NCBI GenBank assembly: GCA_018292915.2
Contig: JACVVK020000496.1
Coordinates: 181,001 to 245,000, forward strand
Reading direction: 5' to 3'
DNA length: 64,000 bases
Source: Batillaria attramentaria
Taxonomy: Eukaryota; Mollusca; Gastropoda; Batillariidae
Positions 34,677 to 46,016 of this stretch are shown one piece after another (the stretch's first letter is position 1; each line of letters opens with the position of its first letter). The notes under the pieces are model-generated. The model was given only the letters and a program-made list of their open reading frames with translations. It was not told where the DNA came from and made no database searches. Made by a program: the position numbers and the translations under genes.

Positions 34677-34885
34677 CTTGCTTTACTGGTAATGTCCAAG
34701 GTAAAACGAAACAAGAAACAAGAAAAACAGTACAAACCGACCGGCGAAAGAAAACGTAGCCGGGCTCAGTATCGGTGCGTGAATACTGCAAACTCAGCGG
34801 TCAACACAGCTCAGCACTGACCCGCTTGCTGCAGTCAGAGAGCGCAAAAAACGTGACCGCTCGCCACGAAGTGCGCTCACCCAGC

Positions 34886-35093
34886 TGACGTGGCGCTGGC
34901 TGACAGTGACAGAGTGACGGTGGCAGAAGTGGGAAGTGTAGCCGGCCTAGAGCGGAGGGTCGTGGTCTGGTTGCCGTGCAGGAGTCAGGATGATGATGAT
35001 GCCGGGGACACTGACGATGTTGTGGAGGCGAACGACAGAGTGCTTGTGATTTCCCGCTGCAGCACCCAGCTGGTGATAATTGAGACTGGGTGA
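34886..35093 (+). pseudogene. Exon E fragment of a lost unit
   Basis: It begins in the middle of exon E (VALADSDRVTVAEVGS), immediately after the 5' end of the LINE. Motif V-like AGLERRVVVWL and motif VI-like VISRCSTQLVII are kept. The last codons are replaced because about 230 bp of 3' flank are missing (IIETG then stop). The variable codons differ from all other units (S, D, D, V, N and L where unit 1 has L, E, Y, Y, S and H). It is a remnant of a fifth gene between units 2 and 3. Confidence 0.85.
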
Positions 35094-35203
35094 CAAGTGT
35101 GTAAAGATGACAACGTGACTATGTAAGACACAGACTGGTCTGAATGACTTTGTTCATCATGTAGGATCCCTTTGTTGTATGAAAAACTGTGGGTGCCATC
35201 AAC

Positions 35204-35389
35204 ACTCTCGACTTCATCAAGTGTTGATTATCAGACTGTCGACTTCATCAAGTGCTGATTATCAGACTGTCGACTTCATCAAGTGTTGATTATCAGACTT
35301 TCGACTTCATCAAGTGTTGATTATCAGACTGTCGACTTCATCAAGTGTTGATTATCAGACTGTCGACTTCATCAAGTGTTGATTATCAA
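35204..35389. repeat. 31-bp minisatellite, 6 copies
   Basis: Same unit as at 12138-12292; marks the 3' flank of the lost unit. Confidence 0.95.
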
Positions 35390-35522
35390 TCGCAACTCTG
35401 TCTGTGATGACTAACTTGTGTTCCCATTTCCATTCACTGCATTTCTCCAAGCAGTTGTTTGTATACAGGTAGTTTTGTTTGTATCCTTCCTGATGATGAT
35501 GGCGGCCTTTGGGTTTTTTTTC

Positions 35523-36405
35523 TGAGACCGGGTCGTAGCCGGCCCCTATTTAGTGATATTTTTGTTTACAATGCTTGTATCACTGTATCTCCTTTTTGTT
35601 CTTCTTAGTCCCGCCGTCCCTCTCGCCACCCGTTCTTACGCGTCCCCGGCCACCCCTGTACATCAGCCTTTGTTCCCTGGCCAGCCCTGTACATCAGCCT
35701 TTGTTCCCTGGCCAGCCCTGTGCACTGCCCACTGGCCGCACGCGCGCAGTGTTGCGTATCCGCGATGGCGCGTGTGTCAATTAGTCGTGTTTGTTTGTGT
35801 CTGTTTAGTGTCAAATATCTACGTAGTCCCTTCACTTAGAATAATTCTGTAAACTGCAGTAGTTTCATGACAGTTTGTACATTTTAATTATGTTTTGTTG
35901 TTAGCGATAACTTAAAGTTTAACGGGTGTAAGTTAGCATTTTGTCCCCTTTTCAAGACTGTTGTCCTGGTTTTTCTGCTCTTTGGGTGGCTGTAGAATAT
36001 TTTCTGTTTTTCATTAAGATTGCGTATCATTTTCGCCGCTACGGGTACATCTTCCCTCTTATCTGCTGTGAGCAGCCGTTGTCTTCTTTGCGGGCCGCGC
36101 TGGGCGCATAAAGAGCCGCGAGCCACGGTTCGCTGGAGCCAAAGTCACTCGGCCAGCCAAGCAGCCAAAGACACATGCCAGGAACAACTTGTCCTTAGTT
36201 AAGGGCTAAACGCCATAGGACGTAAAGCAAGCTAATGATGAGTCGATGGACACTCTCGCTCTCAGCCCTGCCGCATGTGACTGGACTCTGCGTTTGTCTT
36301 GTATCCTGCTTGTTACTGTTTTCCTACCAATAAAACTCATGTCATAGCGACCTCTGTGTTTGGTCTCCCTGCCTGCACGAACCAGACCCCTGGCACCCGG
36401 TTACA
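35523..36405. mobile_element. Candidate solo LTR
   Basis: The 883-bp segment begins TGAGACCGGGT and ends ACCCGGTTACA, and TTTC is duplicated on both sides (35519-35522 and 36406-36409). The unit 1 spacer (near 12995) has the site without it. An AATAAA lies near 36328, about 80 bp from the 3' edge, as expected for a + strand LTR. A 34-bp direct repeat sits near 35656-35725. No internal region or coding sequence is attached. The superfamily is not determined; a 4-bp duplication would suit some Gypsy-like elements. Confidence 0.65.
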
Positions 36406-36446
36406 TTTCTACTTTGGCTTATATCTCTTTTTCTGCTTTGCCTTTT

Positions 36447-36449
<3 letters not shown>

Positions 36450-36492
<43 letters not shown>
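36450..36492. repeat. (GT)n microsatellite
   Basis: Follows the LTR; a second simple tract (T-rich, then G-rich) is at 36500-36580. Confidence 0.9.
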
Positions 36493-36493
<1 letters not shown>

Positions 36494-36604
36494 TCAGTTT
36501 CTTTCTTTCTTTCTTTTTTTTTTTTTTGCTTTGCTTGTTTAGGGGTGTGGGTGTGTGTGTGTGGAAAGGGGGGGGGGGGTCGGGGATACTTATCAATAAT
36601 TTTT

Positions 36605-36723
36605 ACCTGTAGTATGTTCGCGGTGTTTCTGTATCTATATGTGTGTTTACTCTGTATTATATATAATCAATTACTTATCTTTTTAGTATGTTTGCGGCGT
36701 GTCTATAACTATATGTGTGTTTA

Positions 36724-36783
<60 letters not shown>

Positions 36784-36790
36784 ACAAACT
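36605..36790. repeat. Diverged 71-bp repeats and (TA)n
   Basis: Two or three copies related to the array at 14390-15295, with (CT)n and (TA)n expansion at 36726-36778. Confidence 0.8.
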
Positions 36791-36989
36791 TCGAAAGAAA
36801 AGAAATACAAACAATATGGGATGTTGAAATGAGGTAACACTAACTGATGTGGTTTCAGTTGTTTGTAACTGTAGTGAAGCGCCGTCTTGTATGCTACATG
36901 TAGTTTGTCTAAGAAAACGGCTTTATCACAAGTAGGACTGCAACATCCATTTGAAACTGGAAAACAGTCACGGTTTATATATAAGTCTC

Positions 36990-36991
<2 letters not shown>

Positions 36992-37059
<68 letters not shown>

Positions 37060-37060
37060 G
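36992..37060. repeat. (CA)n microsatellite
   Basis: Expansion in the same position as the short ACGCACACACG stretch at 15541-15565. Confidence 0.9.
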
Positions 37061-37149
37061 AGCTGTAGACACCCGACCTTCTAAACACACTTCTCGTACC
37101 ACTGAACTCGGATTGAAATCTTATTTGCATGTTTTACTGTGCATGGTTT

Positions 37150-37613
37150 GCACAAGCTGCCCTCTGACCCGCCCAGCTAGTGACGTATCGGTCGGTATGT
37201 CAACAACTTCAAATTCACGGGTCTAGTCAGACGAATGTGTGCCGATATATTTGACTTCCTTCTTGCAACAAGCACGCCATATTGTCATGGACATTCGTCC
37301 TATACAGATGGAGGTTAGAGGGAGACGTGTTGGTCACTCAGCTTCCGCCTGGTGATGTCTGATGTCCGTGAAAGGTAAAGAGAAATGTCATTGGCTATTG
37401 CTAGCTATAGTAGTACTGACACAATTGTATGTATTATATGACATATACGACACGTCATTCTACTTCTGATCTAATCAGCTGCACTGACTCGATATTGTTC
37501 CTTTCACATGTACACGTCAGTTATTCTCAGAGTATGTCAGTAACATTATCTCTCTACTAATTCAAAAAGGAGCAAAACAATATCGGTATCAATGTCACTT
37601 CCTACATACAGTC

Positions 37614-37678
<65 letters not shown>

Positions 37679-38730
37679 CCGGCCCCAAACAAACACTTGA
37701 TGACCCAGTTACAGAGCAGTTGCTTTACAACAGATCGAGCGTCTCTTATCAGTGTTTTGGCGACGACGGGTAAAACGATTGTCAACAGTGTTCAGTGTTT
37801 ATAAGATAAGTACAAGTGTCTTTCTCCCCGATGTCATGAACCTTCTAACGTGTCCGAGTTCATGAGTACTCACACACACAAGCATACACTCGCAATTACA
37901 CGCACCAGCACATACAAGCAAGACACACGCACTCAGTCGTACACTCTACACGAGAACAATGAACATTTTTCCACATTTACTACAACTAGCTACTAGTAGC
38001 ACGAACAGATACAACGCAACATAAAGTGCACAGTTGGCGCGTTACAGCCTGTCACTGTTGCCAACAGTGTCTTTACATATTTGCCACTGGCATAACGGAT
38101 GACAGTCCTGGGGCGACCATAGTCGAGGTAGCGCTGAACCTCCTACGTAGCGTTGTGGAGCCACAGCCGGACGCCAGCTCTTGCAGCTTGAGAGCCTTGG
38201 GTCTTACACCGCTGCGCTCAGCCAGACACCCATCTTGCAGGCGTGTCTTGGTCCCTGCCCATGTCCCAGACCACTTTCAACCAGTGGGACTCGAACCTGT
38301 CTCCGCCAGCCGCTCCGCTTCGTGGCGCGTCTCAGGAGGGAGTGTTCGCCTGCACTCACTGTATTCCTAACATAACCTGCATGAGTAGTGTTCACATACT
38401 AGCGGTTACTTGCATGAGAAGTGTCCCGGCACGAGGCACACATGCCTTTACAAATGCTCGTGCCGTTCAGGTGTCCACGCACGAGGCACAGGCACATGCC
38501 CTTACAAATACTCGTGCCGCTCAGGTGTGCACGCAGGACACAGTTCAACCGGTGATAGTTAAAGATCTTCTGCTCTGCAATTGTTGATATGAACAGGTTA
38601 AATGACAGTGAAATTATATGTCAATTGGCTCTTGACACCCGAGACATACAACTTGAGTTACTACACTGTGTCTCTGTGTGAAGTTTGTTAGGCTATGGGA
38701 ATAAGTGCGTGCGTGCGTGCGTGCATACTG

Positions 38731-38768
<38 letters not shown>

Positions 38769-38920
38769 TTTTCCCAATGATGAACTGTTTGTCCCAGAAA
38801 GCAGCTCAGTATACTTGTACTGTCGGTACATTACCATTTGTCCTGACATGTACGGAAACTGAAAGACATGCATGTAGCTAACGTATACTGCCGTATATGT
38901 TGCTCCCCCCCCCTCCCCAC

Positions 38921-38960
<40 letters not shown>

Positions 38961-39060
38961 CCAAACCTCGTCCTAGCTTGTGTTTATGTTTCTTTATCTT
39001 TTAAATATTTCCTGTTGCAGATAGAACCTCAGTTATGACCGTTCGATGAACGGATGGTGT
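37150..39060. other. Gene-free spacer with simple repeats
   Basis: No gene recognised. It contains (GT)n/(GA)n at 37616-37677, (TGCG)n and (TG)n at 38705-38767, and (TG)n at 38925-38959. A tRNA B-box-like GTGGGACTCGAACCTG at about 38284-38300 hints at a decayed SINE on the - strand. A 47-bp near-repeat with CACGAGGCACA is at 38428-38530. Confidence 0.4.
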
Positions 39061-39064
39061 AACG

Positions 39065-40268
39065 GTTTACCTGTCTATACACAAATAACAGTTTCCTGAT
39101 GTCTCTTTGTCTTCGTGTTTACCTGTATATACACAAATAACAGTTTCCTGATGTCTCTTTGTCTTCGTGTTTACCTGTCTATACACAAATAACAGTTTCC
39201 TGATGTCTCTTTGTCTTCGTGTTTACCTGTCTATACACAAATAACAGTTTCCTGATGTCTCTTTGTCTTCGTGTTTACCTGTCTATACACAAATAACAGT
39301 TTCCTGATGTCTCTTTGTCTTCGTGTTTACCTGTCTATACACAAATAACAGTTTCCTGATGTCTCTTTGTCTTCGTGTTTACCTGTCTATACACAAATAA
39401 CAGTTTCCTGATGTCTCTTTGTCTTCGTGTTTACCTGTCTATACACAAATAACAGTTTCCTGATGTCTCTTTGTCTTCGTGTTTACCTGTCTATACACAA
39501 ATAACAGTTTCCTGATGTCTCTTTGTCTTCGTGTTTACCTGTCTATACACAAATAACAGTTTCCTGATGTCTCTTTGTCTTCGTGTTTACCTGTCTATAC
39601 ACAAATAATAATAATAATAATAATGGTATTGTATAGGCGCTTTACCCAATTTCATGAATCGGCTCAAAGCGCCGCGAACTGAACCCAACACGCACGCTCA
39701 CGTGAATCACACGCATTCTCTCACACACTGGACATAAACACATTACAATCACGTGGTGCGAAGGGTCAGCTCAGCTATTGAAATATCGGAATTTAGAATT
39801 GCATTTATTCTTCAAATTTGGTGGGCTGAACATTTCCAAAGCAGAGGGGGAGGAAGCCGGAGTACCCGGAGAGAACCCCCGACGATCGGCCCGAATTAAC
39901 GGTGCCACATACGAGAAGGAAACATTCTTTGCCCCGAGTGGGACTCGAACCCCCCACCTCTCGCATTGGTGACAGGTCTCATAACCGCTAGACCACCGAC
40001 CGCCCCGACTGTCTATGCACAATAACAGTTTCCTGATATCTCTTTGTCTTCGTGTTTACCTGTCTATACACAAATAAGAGTCCCCTGATGTCTCTTTGTC
40101 TTCGTGTTTACCTGTCTATACACAAATAGCAGACCCCTGATGTCTCTTTGTCTTTGTGTTTACCTGTCTATACACAAATAACAGCCCCCTGATGTCTCTT
40201 TGTCCTCGTGATTACCTGTCTATGTACAAATAACAGTTTCCTGTTGTCTCTTTGTCTTCATGTTTACC
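39065..40268. repeat. 52-bp minisatellite split by a SINE
   Basis: About ten nearly identical copies (39065-39606) of a unit containing TTTACCTGTCTATACACAAA, then the SINE, then about five more diverged copies (40010-40268). The array ends about 270 bp before unit 3 exon A. The homogeneous left part has probably expanded recently. Confidence 0.95.
39607..40009 (-). mobile_element. tRNA-derived SINE, type d
   Basis: On the - strand the tRNA-like head (complement of GGGACTCGAACCCCCCACCT, near 39939-39958) is followed by a body with the complement of GGAAGCCGGAGTACCCGGAG and a (TTA)n tail. It is inserted in the 52-bp array; imperfect CTGTCTATRCACAA copies on each side may be a target duplication or just the array. 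Confidence 0.75.
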
Positions 40269-40269
40269 C

Positions 40270-40541
40270 GGGAGATCAAACCACAATATGGCGCCAGCAA
40301 ACACTGCATTTCTACAACCAAGACAAGAAGAACACGTGTCAGCCAAACATAGGTCATGCGTGGTACCGACAATATGTATAGAGCATCCACAAATCCAGCA
40401 GGAATCTGACTTAACCACGTGACTCTCACTCAGTCTGTAAGCCTTCACCACAGACAGTGCATAAAGTGCTAACATTGTCTGGATCCGCCATATGTAATGT
40501 AATGCCAGTGGACAACTCGTGACGTCTTGACCGGGATAAAC
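40270..40541 (+). promoter_or_regulatory. 5' flank of unit 3
   Basis: It matches the last part of the unit 2 flank, including CACGTGACTCT at about 40418 and the GACAGTGCATAAAGTGCT segment. The longer block seen before units 1, 2 and 4 is replaced by the minisatellite. Start ATG at 40542 gives MSETPPASD. Confidence 0.4.
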
Positions 40542-42206
40542 ATGTCGGAAACACCGCCAGCATCAGATGTGGAAACTGGACACACTCGCCCAGCCACGGT
40601 CACCGGCTCAACGGCACTACTTTCCCCAGTCACCACCTCACCAGCAGCCACCACCCCAGTCACCACCTCACCAGCAGCCACCACCCCAGTCACCACCTCA
40701 CCAGCAGTCACCACCCCAGTCACCACCTCACCAGCAACCACCACCCCAGTCACCACCTCACCAGCAACCACCACCCCAGTCACCACCTCACCAGCAACCA
40801 CTACACCAGTCACCACCTCAAGCTCAGTGGCCACGGGACAGACTTTGCAGAATGAGTGGAGACGCGTGGTGACGTCACTATACCGTGACCTTGACACCCG
40901 AACTTACTGTGTACCGCCCTACATCATGAACCGTGTGCCGTATGATAGAGACACTGTTGCCGGGCAACCGGCCCTGGTGTTGCGACCTTTACCGGGATTT
41001 GTGACGTCAGGCAGTCCTCCGTTTGTCTCACCTCCAGCTAACAGTACTAATGCGACGGGACAACAAGCAACTCTCACAACAACGACTTCACAACAACCAA
41101 CTCCGCCGCAGCAAGCTTTACACCAAAAGCAGCCAGTGTCTGCAATCCCAAACACACCTCAAGGATCAGCCCAGCAGACAAGCCATCACACACCTCAAGG
41201 ATCAGCCCAGAAGACACGCCAACACACACCTCAAGGATCAGCCCAGCAGACAATGCAACACACACCTCAAGGATCAGCCCAGAAGACACGCCAACACACA
41301 CCTCAAGGATCAGCCCAGCAGACAGGCCAACACACACCTCAAGGATCAGCCCAGCAGACACGCCGTCACACACCTCAAGGATCAGCCCAGCAGACACGCC
41401 ATCACACACCTCAAGGATCAGCCCAGCAGACACGCCAACACACACCTCAAGGATCAGCCCAGAAGACACGCCAACACACACCTCAAGGATCAACCCAGCA
41501 GACAATGCAACACACACCCCAAGGATCAACCCAGCAGACACGCCGTCACACACCTCAAGGATCGGCCAAGCAGACAAGCCAACACACACCTCAAGGATCA
41601 GCCCAGCAGACAAGCCAACACACACCTCAAGGTTCAACCCAGCAGACAAGCCAACACACACCTCAAGCAACTCCGAGTCACTCGTCAACGCACAGTCTGT
41701 GGACCCGAGAGCACCATCCAGTCGCTCAGCCAATCAACGTGCAGGAAACTGACTCACGTGACGACTTCGCCCAACAGCACGTGCTGTACTGTCTACAGAC
41801 GCTAGGAGAGCAGCGACAGGAAGCCATGTTTGTGATGTCGTCACTAGACTTCACTGACTACCTGAACAAACTGGATGCTACCCACGCTGCTCAGTTCCCG
41901 CTACCCGGGGATCTTCCCGCCACACAGCGAGAGGGCGACTTTGACGTCATTGTCATACACCGCAAATACGGCGTCCTGCTCGGGGAGATCAAGTCAGTGG
42001 GTATCCATGGCAACAACCCAACAGACAAAGCTGTGGCTGACAAGGTCAGCAAGGCCGTGAAACAGCTGGACAAGTGTGAGAGGGTTGTGAATCACGTGAT
42101 GAGTGACGTGGCGCCGGGAGTGAGTGTCCGCAAAACGCTGATCCTGCCCTACATCAGCAGGACGCAGCTACAGCACGTGTTGGATGGAGACAGTCAGCTG
42201 GCACAG
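40542..42206 (+). CDS. Unit 3 exon A
   Basis: The exon has 555 codons with 14 copies of the Gln-rich repeat (41153-41660), in which residues eight and nine vary most (SH, RQ, MQ, GQ, RR, RH). Ends at CAG/GTCAGA. Confidence 0.85.
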
Positions 42207-45200
42207 GTCAGAAACTCTCTTTGTCTGCACAATTTATCATGATACATGTACTTTATTGTACACAGCGGAGGCTGACACATACCAAGGGACTATTTTATTT
42301 TATTTTATTTTATTTGTGTATTTTTGATTTTTTTTTTTTCGTTTTGTACACTCTGGGCCTTGTACAGCCTTCAGACGAACACGCTCCTTATGCTGTAACA
42401 CTGTATTACAGAAACACGGCTTCCTTTTACAGTGCCGTGCTTTTCTTCGTGAAAGTGTCTATAAATGGACCAGCTACCAAAATCCTTCGTTAAAAAAAAA
42501 AAAGAAAGAAAAAAAAAAAACTTTTCAATTGTTTCAACGTTTTGAGATTTTATTAAAAGGCCACCTTGACTTGTATGTTTACTCTACGCATTGTGTACCT
42601 GTCAACCATTTGCTTTTGAGTGTAAACTGTCACGTGACGATGAATACGCTCCCTTTTTCAGCGGGTGTGTGGGTGTGTGGGTGCTCCAGACGTGAGAGCG
42701 GCCGTGGCGCTGTGTGTGTGTAGTGACGTCATGTCTGACCGCACCACGCCCTGGCACGTGGACGCCGCTGTACTCGGGAAACTGGACAGTTGGTGGACAC
42801 AGCGCGTGGCGTGTAGAACGGACCCCACAATGTCACGTGATCTGTATGAAACACTTGTCAGCAGGTGAGGAAGCCTATCATACAATATTCCAGGCGTTAG
42901 TTAGTTTGTGCTGAAGCAGGAAACGTGAAGTTAGTTGACTGTACGTAGTATATACGTGTTTGAATACAGATTACTTTCATTGTACAGTTACAGACATTGT
43001 ATTGTACTTTGTCTACACGGCCACAAGCCTATCAGTGTGCATCGCTTTATACAATCATGATGATAATGATAATATTAATTATTATTATTCATCGAAACAA
43101 ATGATAATGCTGTTTTATATAGTTTTTCTCGGAGTAAACATTTGCTACATTTCATTTTTCCCTCAGCAAACAAACTGTGACCAATTTAAATAATGACAAA
43201 AATTTCAAAAACTAACAACAACCACAACAACAACAACATCGGTATTTTGTCGATTCGGCGAGTGGCATAATTATAAGTGTACAACGCTTCATACCACGAA
43301 AATTATTATTATTATAATAATTATTATTGTTGTTGTTGTTGTTGCTGTTACTATGCATCACAATCTTTTGTATACATGCGCTGTGTAGGTCTCGTAATAA
43401 ACATTTATCAGATTTTTTTTCACTGAACAAGCACATGATACTGTAAACAATCGAAACGACTGTTTAAAACAAACTGTAACAACAACAACAACAACAACAC
43501 TTGTTTACCTTTTCTGTATGTTGACAGGTTTGTGGGCCCGGCAACAACAGTCCGTGTTCACTGCGTCATCCCCCCGCGCGTGGAGGTGCGGACACTGGGG
43601 GAGGCCGTGTCAGAACTCGGCCGGCGACTTGCGCTTCTCGTCCTCACCCCCGGGCAACTCGACCTGCTGACCAGATCACCAGCACACGTCTGTCTGACCG
43701 GCCCCCCGGGCACCGGCAAGACTGTAGTGCTGGTCGTGAAGGGGCTGGTCGGGGCGCGTCAGGGACATCCTGTGGTTGTACTCAGTCTCTGGCCTGCCAG
43801 CCTTGCGGCGTCACGCCTGATACATCAGCAGCTGGTGATGATCCCGCAGGCAGACCCCACAGCACAACAAGCGGCCGCCGCCGTGCACTTCCTGCACTAT
43901 GACCTGTGGAACCGGCCTGGAGATGTGGAGGCGGCGCTTCAGACACTTCAGTCACTGGTGCCGACAACACGGGGACAACAGCTTCACGTGCTGATAGACG
44001 AGGCCGACTTTACATACAGGTAGGTGACTACAGTACTGCACGTGTAGGTGTGACAGGTGACAAGATATAGGTAAAATGTCACGCTACACTTGTGTTACCC
44101 ATAACGTGACAGGCACGATACGTGGAAATGACAAAACATGAATCATTTTTGATCAAGTCTTCTTCACCAACAAGACGATGATGTAGAGTTTATTAATGGA
44201 GTGATAATGGTGTCGTCATGACAACAGCCTGTTCCTGCAGCACGTGCTGGTTTCTCAACAAAAAACTGTTTATTTGCGATAGTCTCCGGAGAAATGTTAT
44301 TGCTACTTTAACCTACTCTTTTACACCTGTGATAATCGTTGCAGGGAGCCGGGATAGCCGAAATGTAGAGCGTTGGACTTTAAATGCTCGGGTCGTGAGT
44401 TCGAATCCCGGCTGGAGCCGAATATTTGTGCTGGCATTTTTCTCGTTGCCCCGCCTTTGCTATCAACCATACGCGGTGGAAAAGGACGTTAAACTCCAGA
44501 ACATCCCCCATCCCTCCAACCAGTGATAATCCTGAATGGGTTGGCATGTAAAGAACGATAACTGTGGTTCGACCTTGGTGCCGCACATAACCTGGTTCTC
44601 TCCCTCACTTTACTCCATCCAAGTATTATAACAGTGGTTATGTTATCCTGTTATCAAATCTCTGTCAATGTCTAAGATTGGAGGCACACATTTTTTTTTT
44701 TCTGTTGAGCCACACCACCATATCGTGTACGCATACGTGATGCTGTCTACAGACTTCAACATGTCAAGGACCACTTGCAAATTTGGCTAAAATTCCTGGA
44801 AGATGTCCGTGCAGCACATGGTGGTTTTTCAGCTTCAGCAAGCTTTGCAGGATGCATTGTTAACCCTTTAACACTTTCACAGCAAAAAAAAAGAAAGATT
44901 CCTTGATCTCTATTTTTTTGTGAATTCTTAAAAATTAGACCTGTCTGTCAAGGTGGTCCTTGACTTATATTGAAGTCTGTACATCAGTTGTGACACGTGA
45001 TCACGGCTGACGTCAGGATTTTCGTTTTCCCAGTGAAATGAAGCGAGTATCGATGATTGGCTCCTTTCAGTGATCGACTGACCAGGCAACTTGACTGTTA
45101 CCTATAAACACTAGACAAGGTACACAATCGAAGTTGTAAAACCATTATTTATCTCCCCTCTCGTAATGATTGTTACTCGTACGTCTTATGTCGCCGGAAG

Positions 45201-45957
45201 TGTGTAGCGGGGTGTGTGTAGTGGCGGATAGCTAACATGCGCAGACTGGACACACAAAGGGTTCAACTACAAGGCTTGGAGAACAGTTGTAAGCTGATCT
45301 TTTAATGGTGAAGTCGGGACCATTAGCATAACATCATCATCATCATCATGATCACGTTCATGTTCACGTTCACTTTTACGTTCACGTTCAAGTTCAAGTT
45401 CAAGTTCAAGTTCAAACCCTGAAATATAAAGTCAAGTAATCAGTGTCTAGACTAACAGTTACAACTGAACTTTTGAACAGTTACAAAATACAAGTTACAA
45501 ACAATCCCATGTACAATGATCAGTCTTATGACAATAAATTTGATGACAGTGTATATAAAATCATTCATAATTACAATAGTACTAAAGATACAGTTGAACA
45601 TTGCTTTATTGACAATTTAGTACATTTGGTACAGTGGCACATACGTTATTTGTGGAACAAGAAGTTACAACAAAATCAGTTCAGGTGGTTCATGACAGCA
45701 GAACCTTTCCTGAAGCAGGCTGTGACTCGAATGGTATACAGAGCTGATACTCAGTATGCTGTATCAGTGAGTACTAGTACAGTGATTACATCTCAAGATG
45801 CAGAAAGCATGCTGTCTGTGGAGCAAAAGAAAGGCAAGACCGGTTTACTCTGTCTTTCATAAATCTACTGCCAGTCACCGTCATGCTTGAATGAATACTA
45901 CTGATGTGTGATGCACATGTTTCTAGCTATGTGAGCTGTGCTGGGCTTTGTGCAATG

Positions 45958-46016
<59 letters not shown>

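Larger units (their letters stand above)
29790..34885 (-). mobile_element. Nearly full-length L1/Tx1-like LINE
   Basis: On the - strand the order is 5' UTR (34677-34885), ORF1, ORF2 and a short 3' UTR with A-rich tail near 29790-29820. ORF1 has paired CCHC knuckles; ORF2 has an AP-type endonuclease and a reverse transcriptase with YADD. One stop in ORF1 and several frameshifts in ORF2 show it is inactive, but it is young enough that most of the protein can be read. The 5' end abuts the exon E fragment at 34886. Confidence 0.85.
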
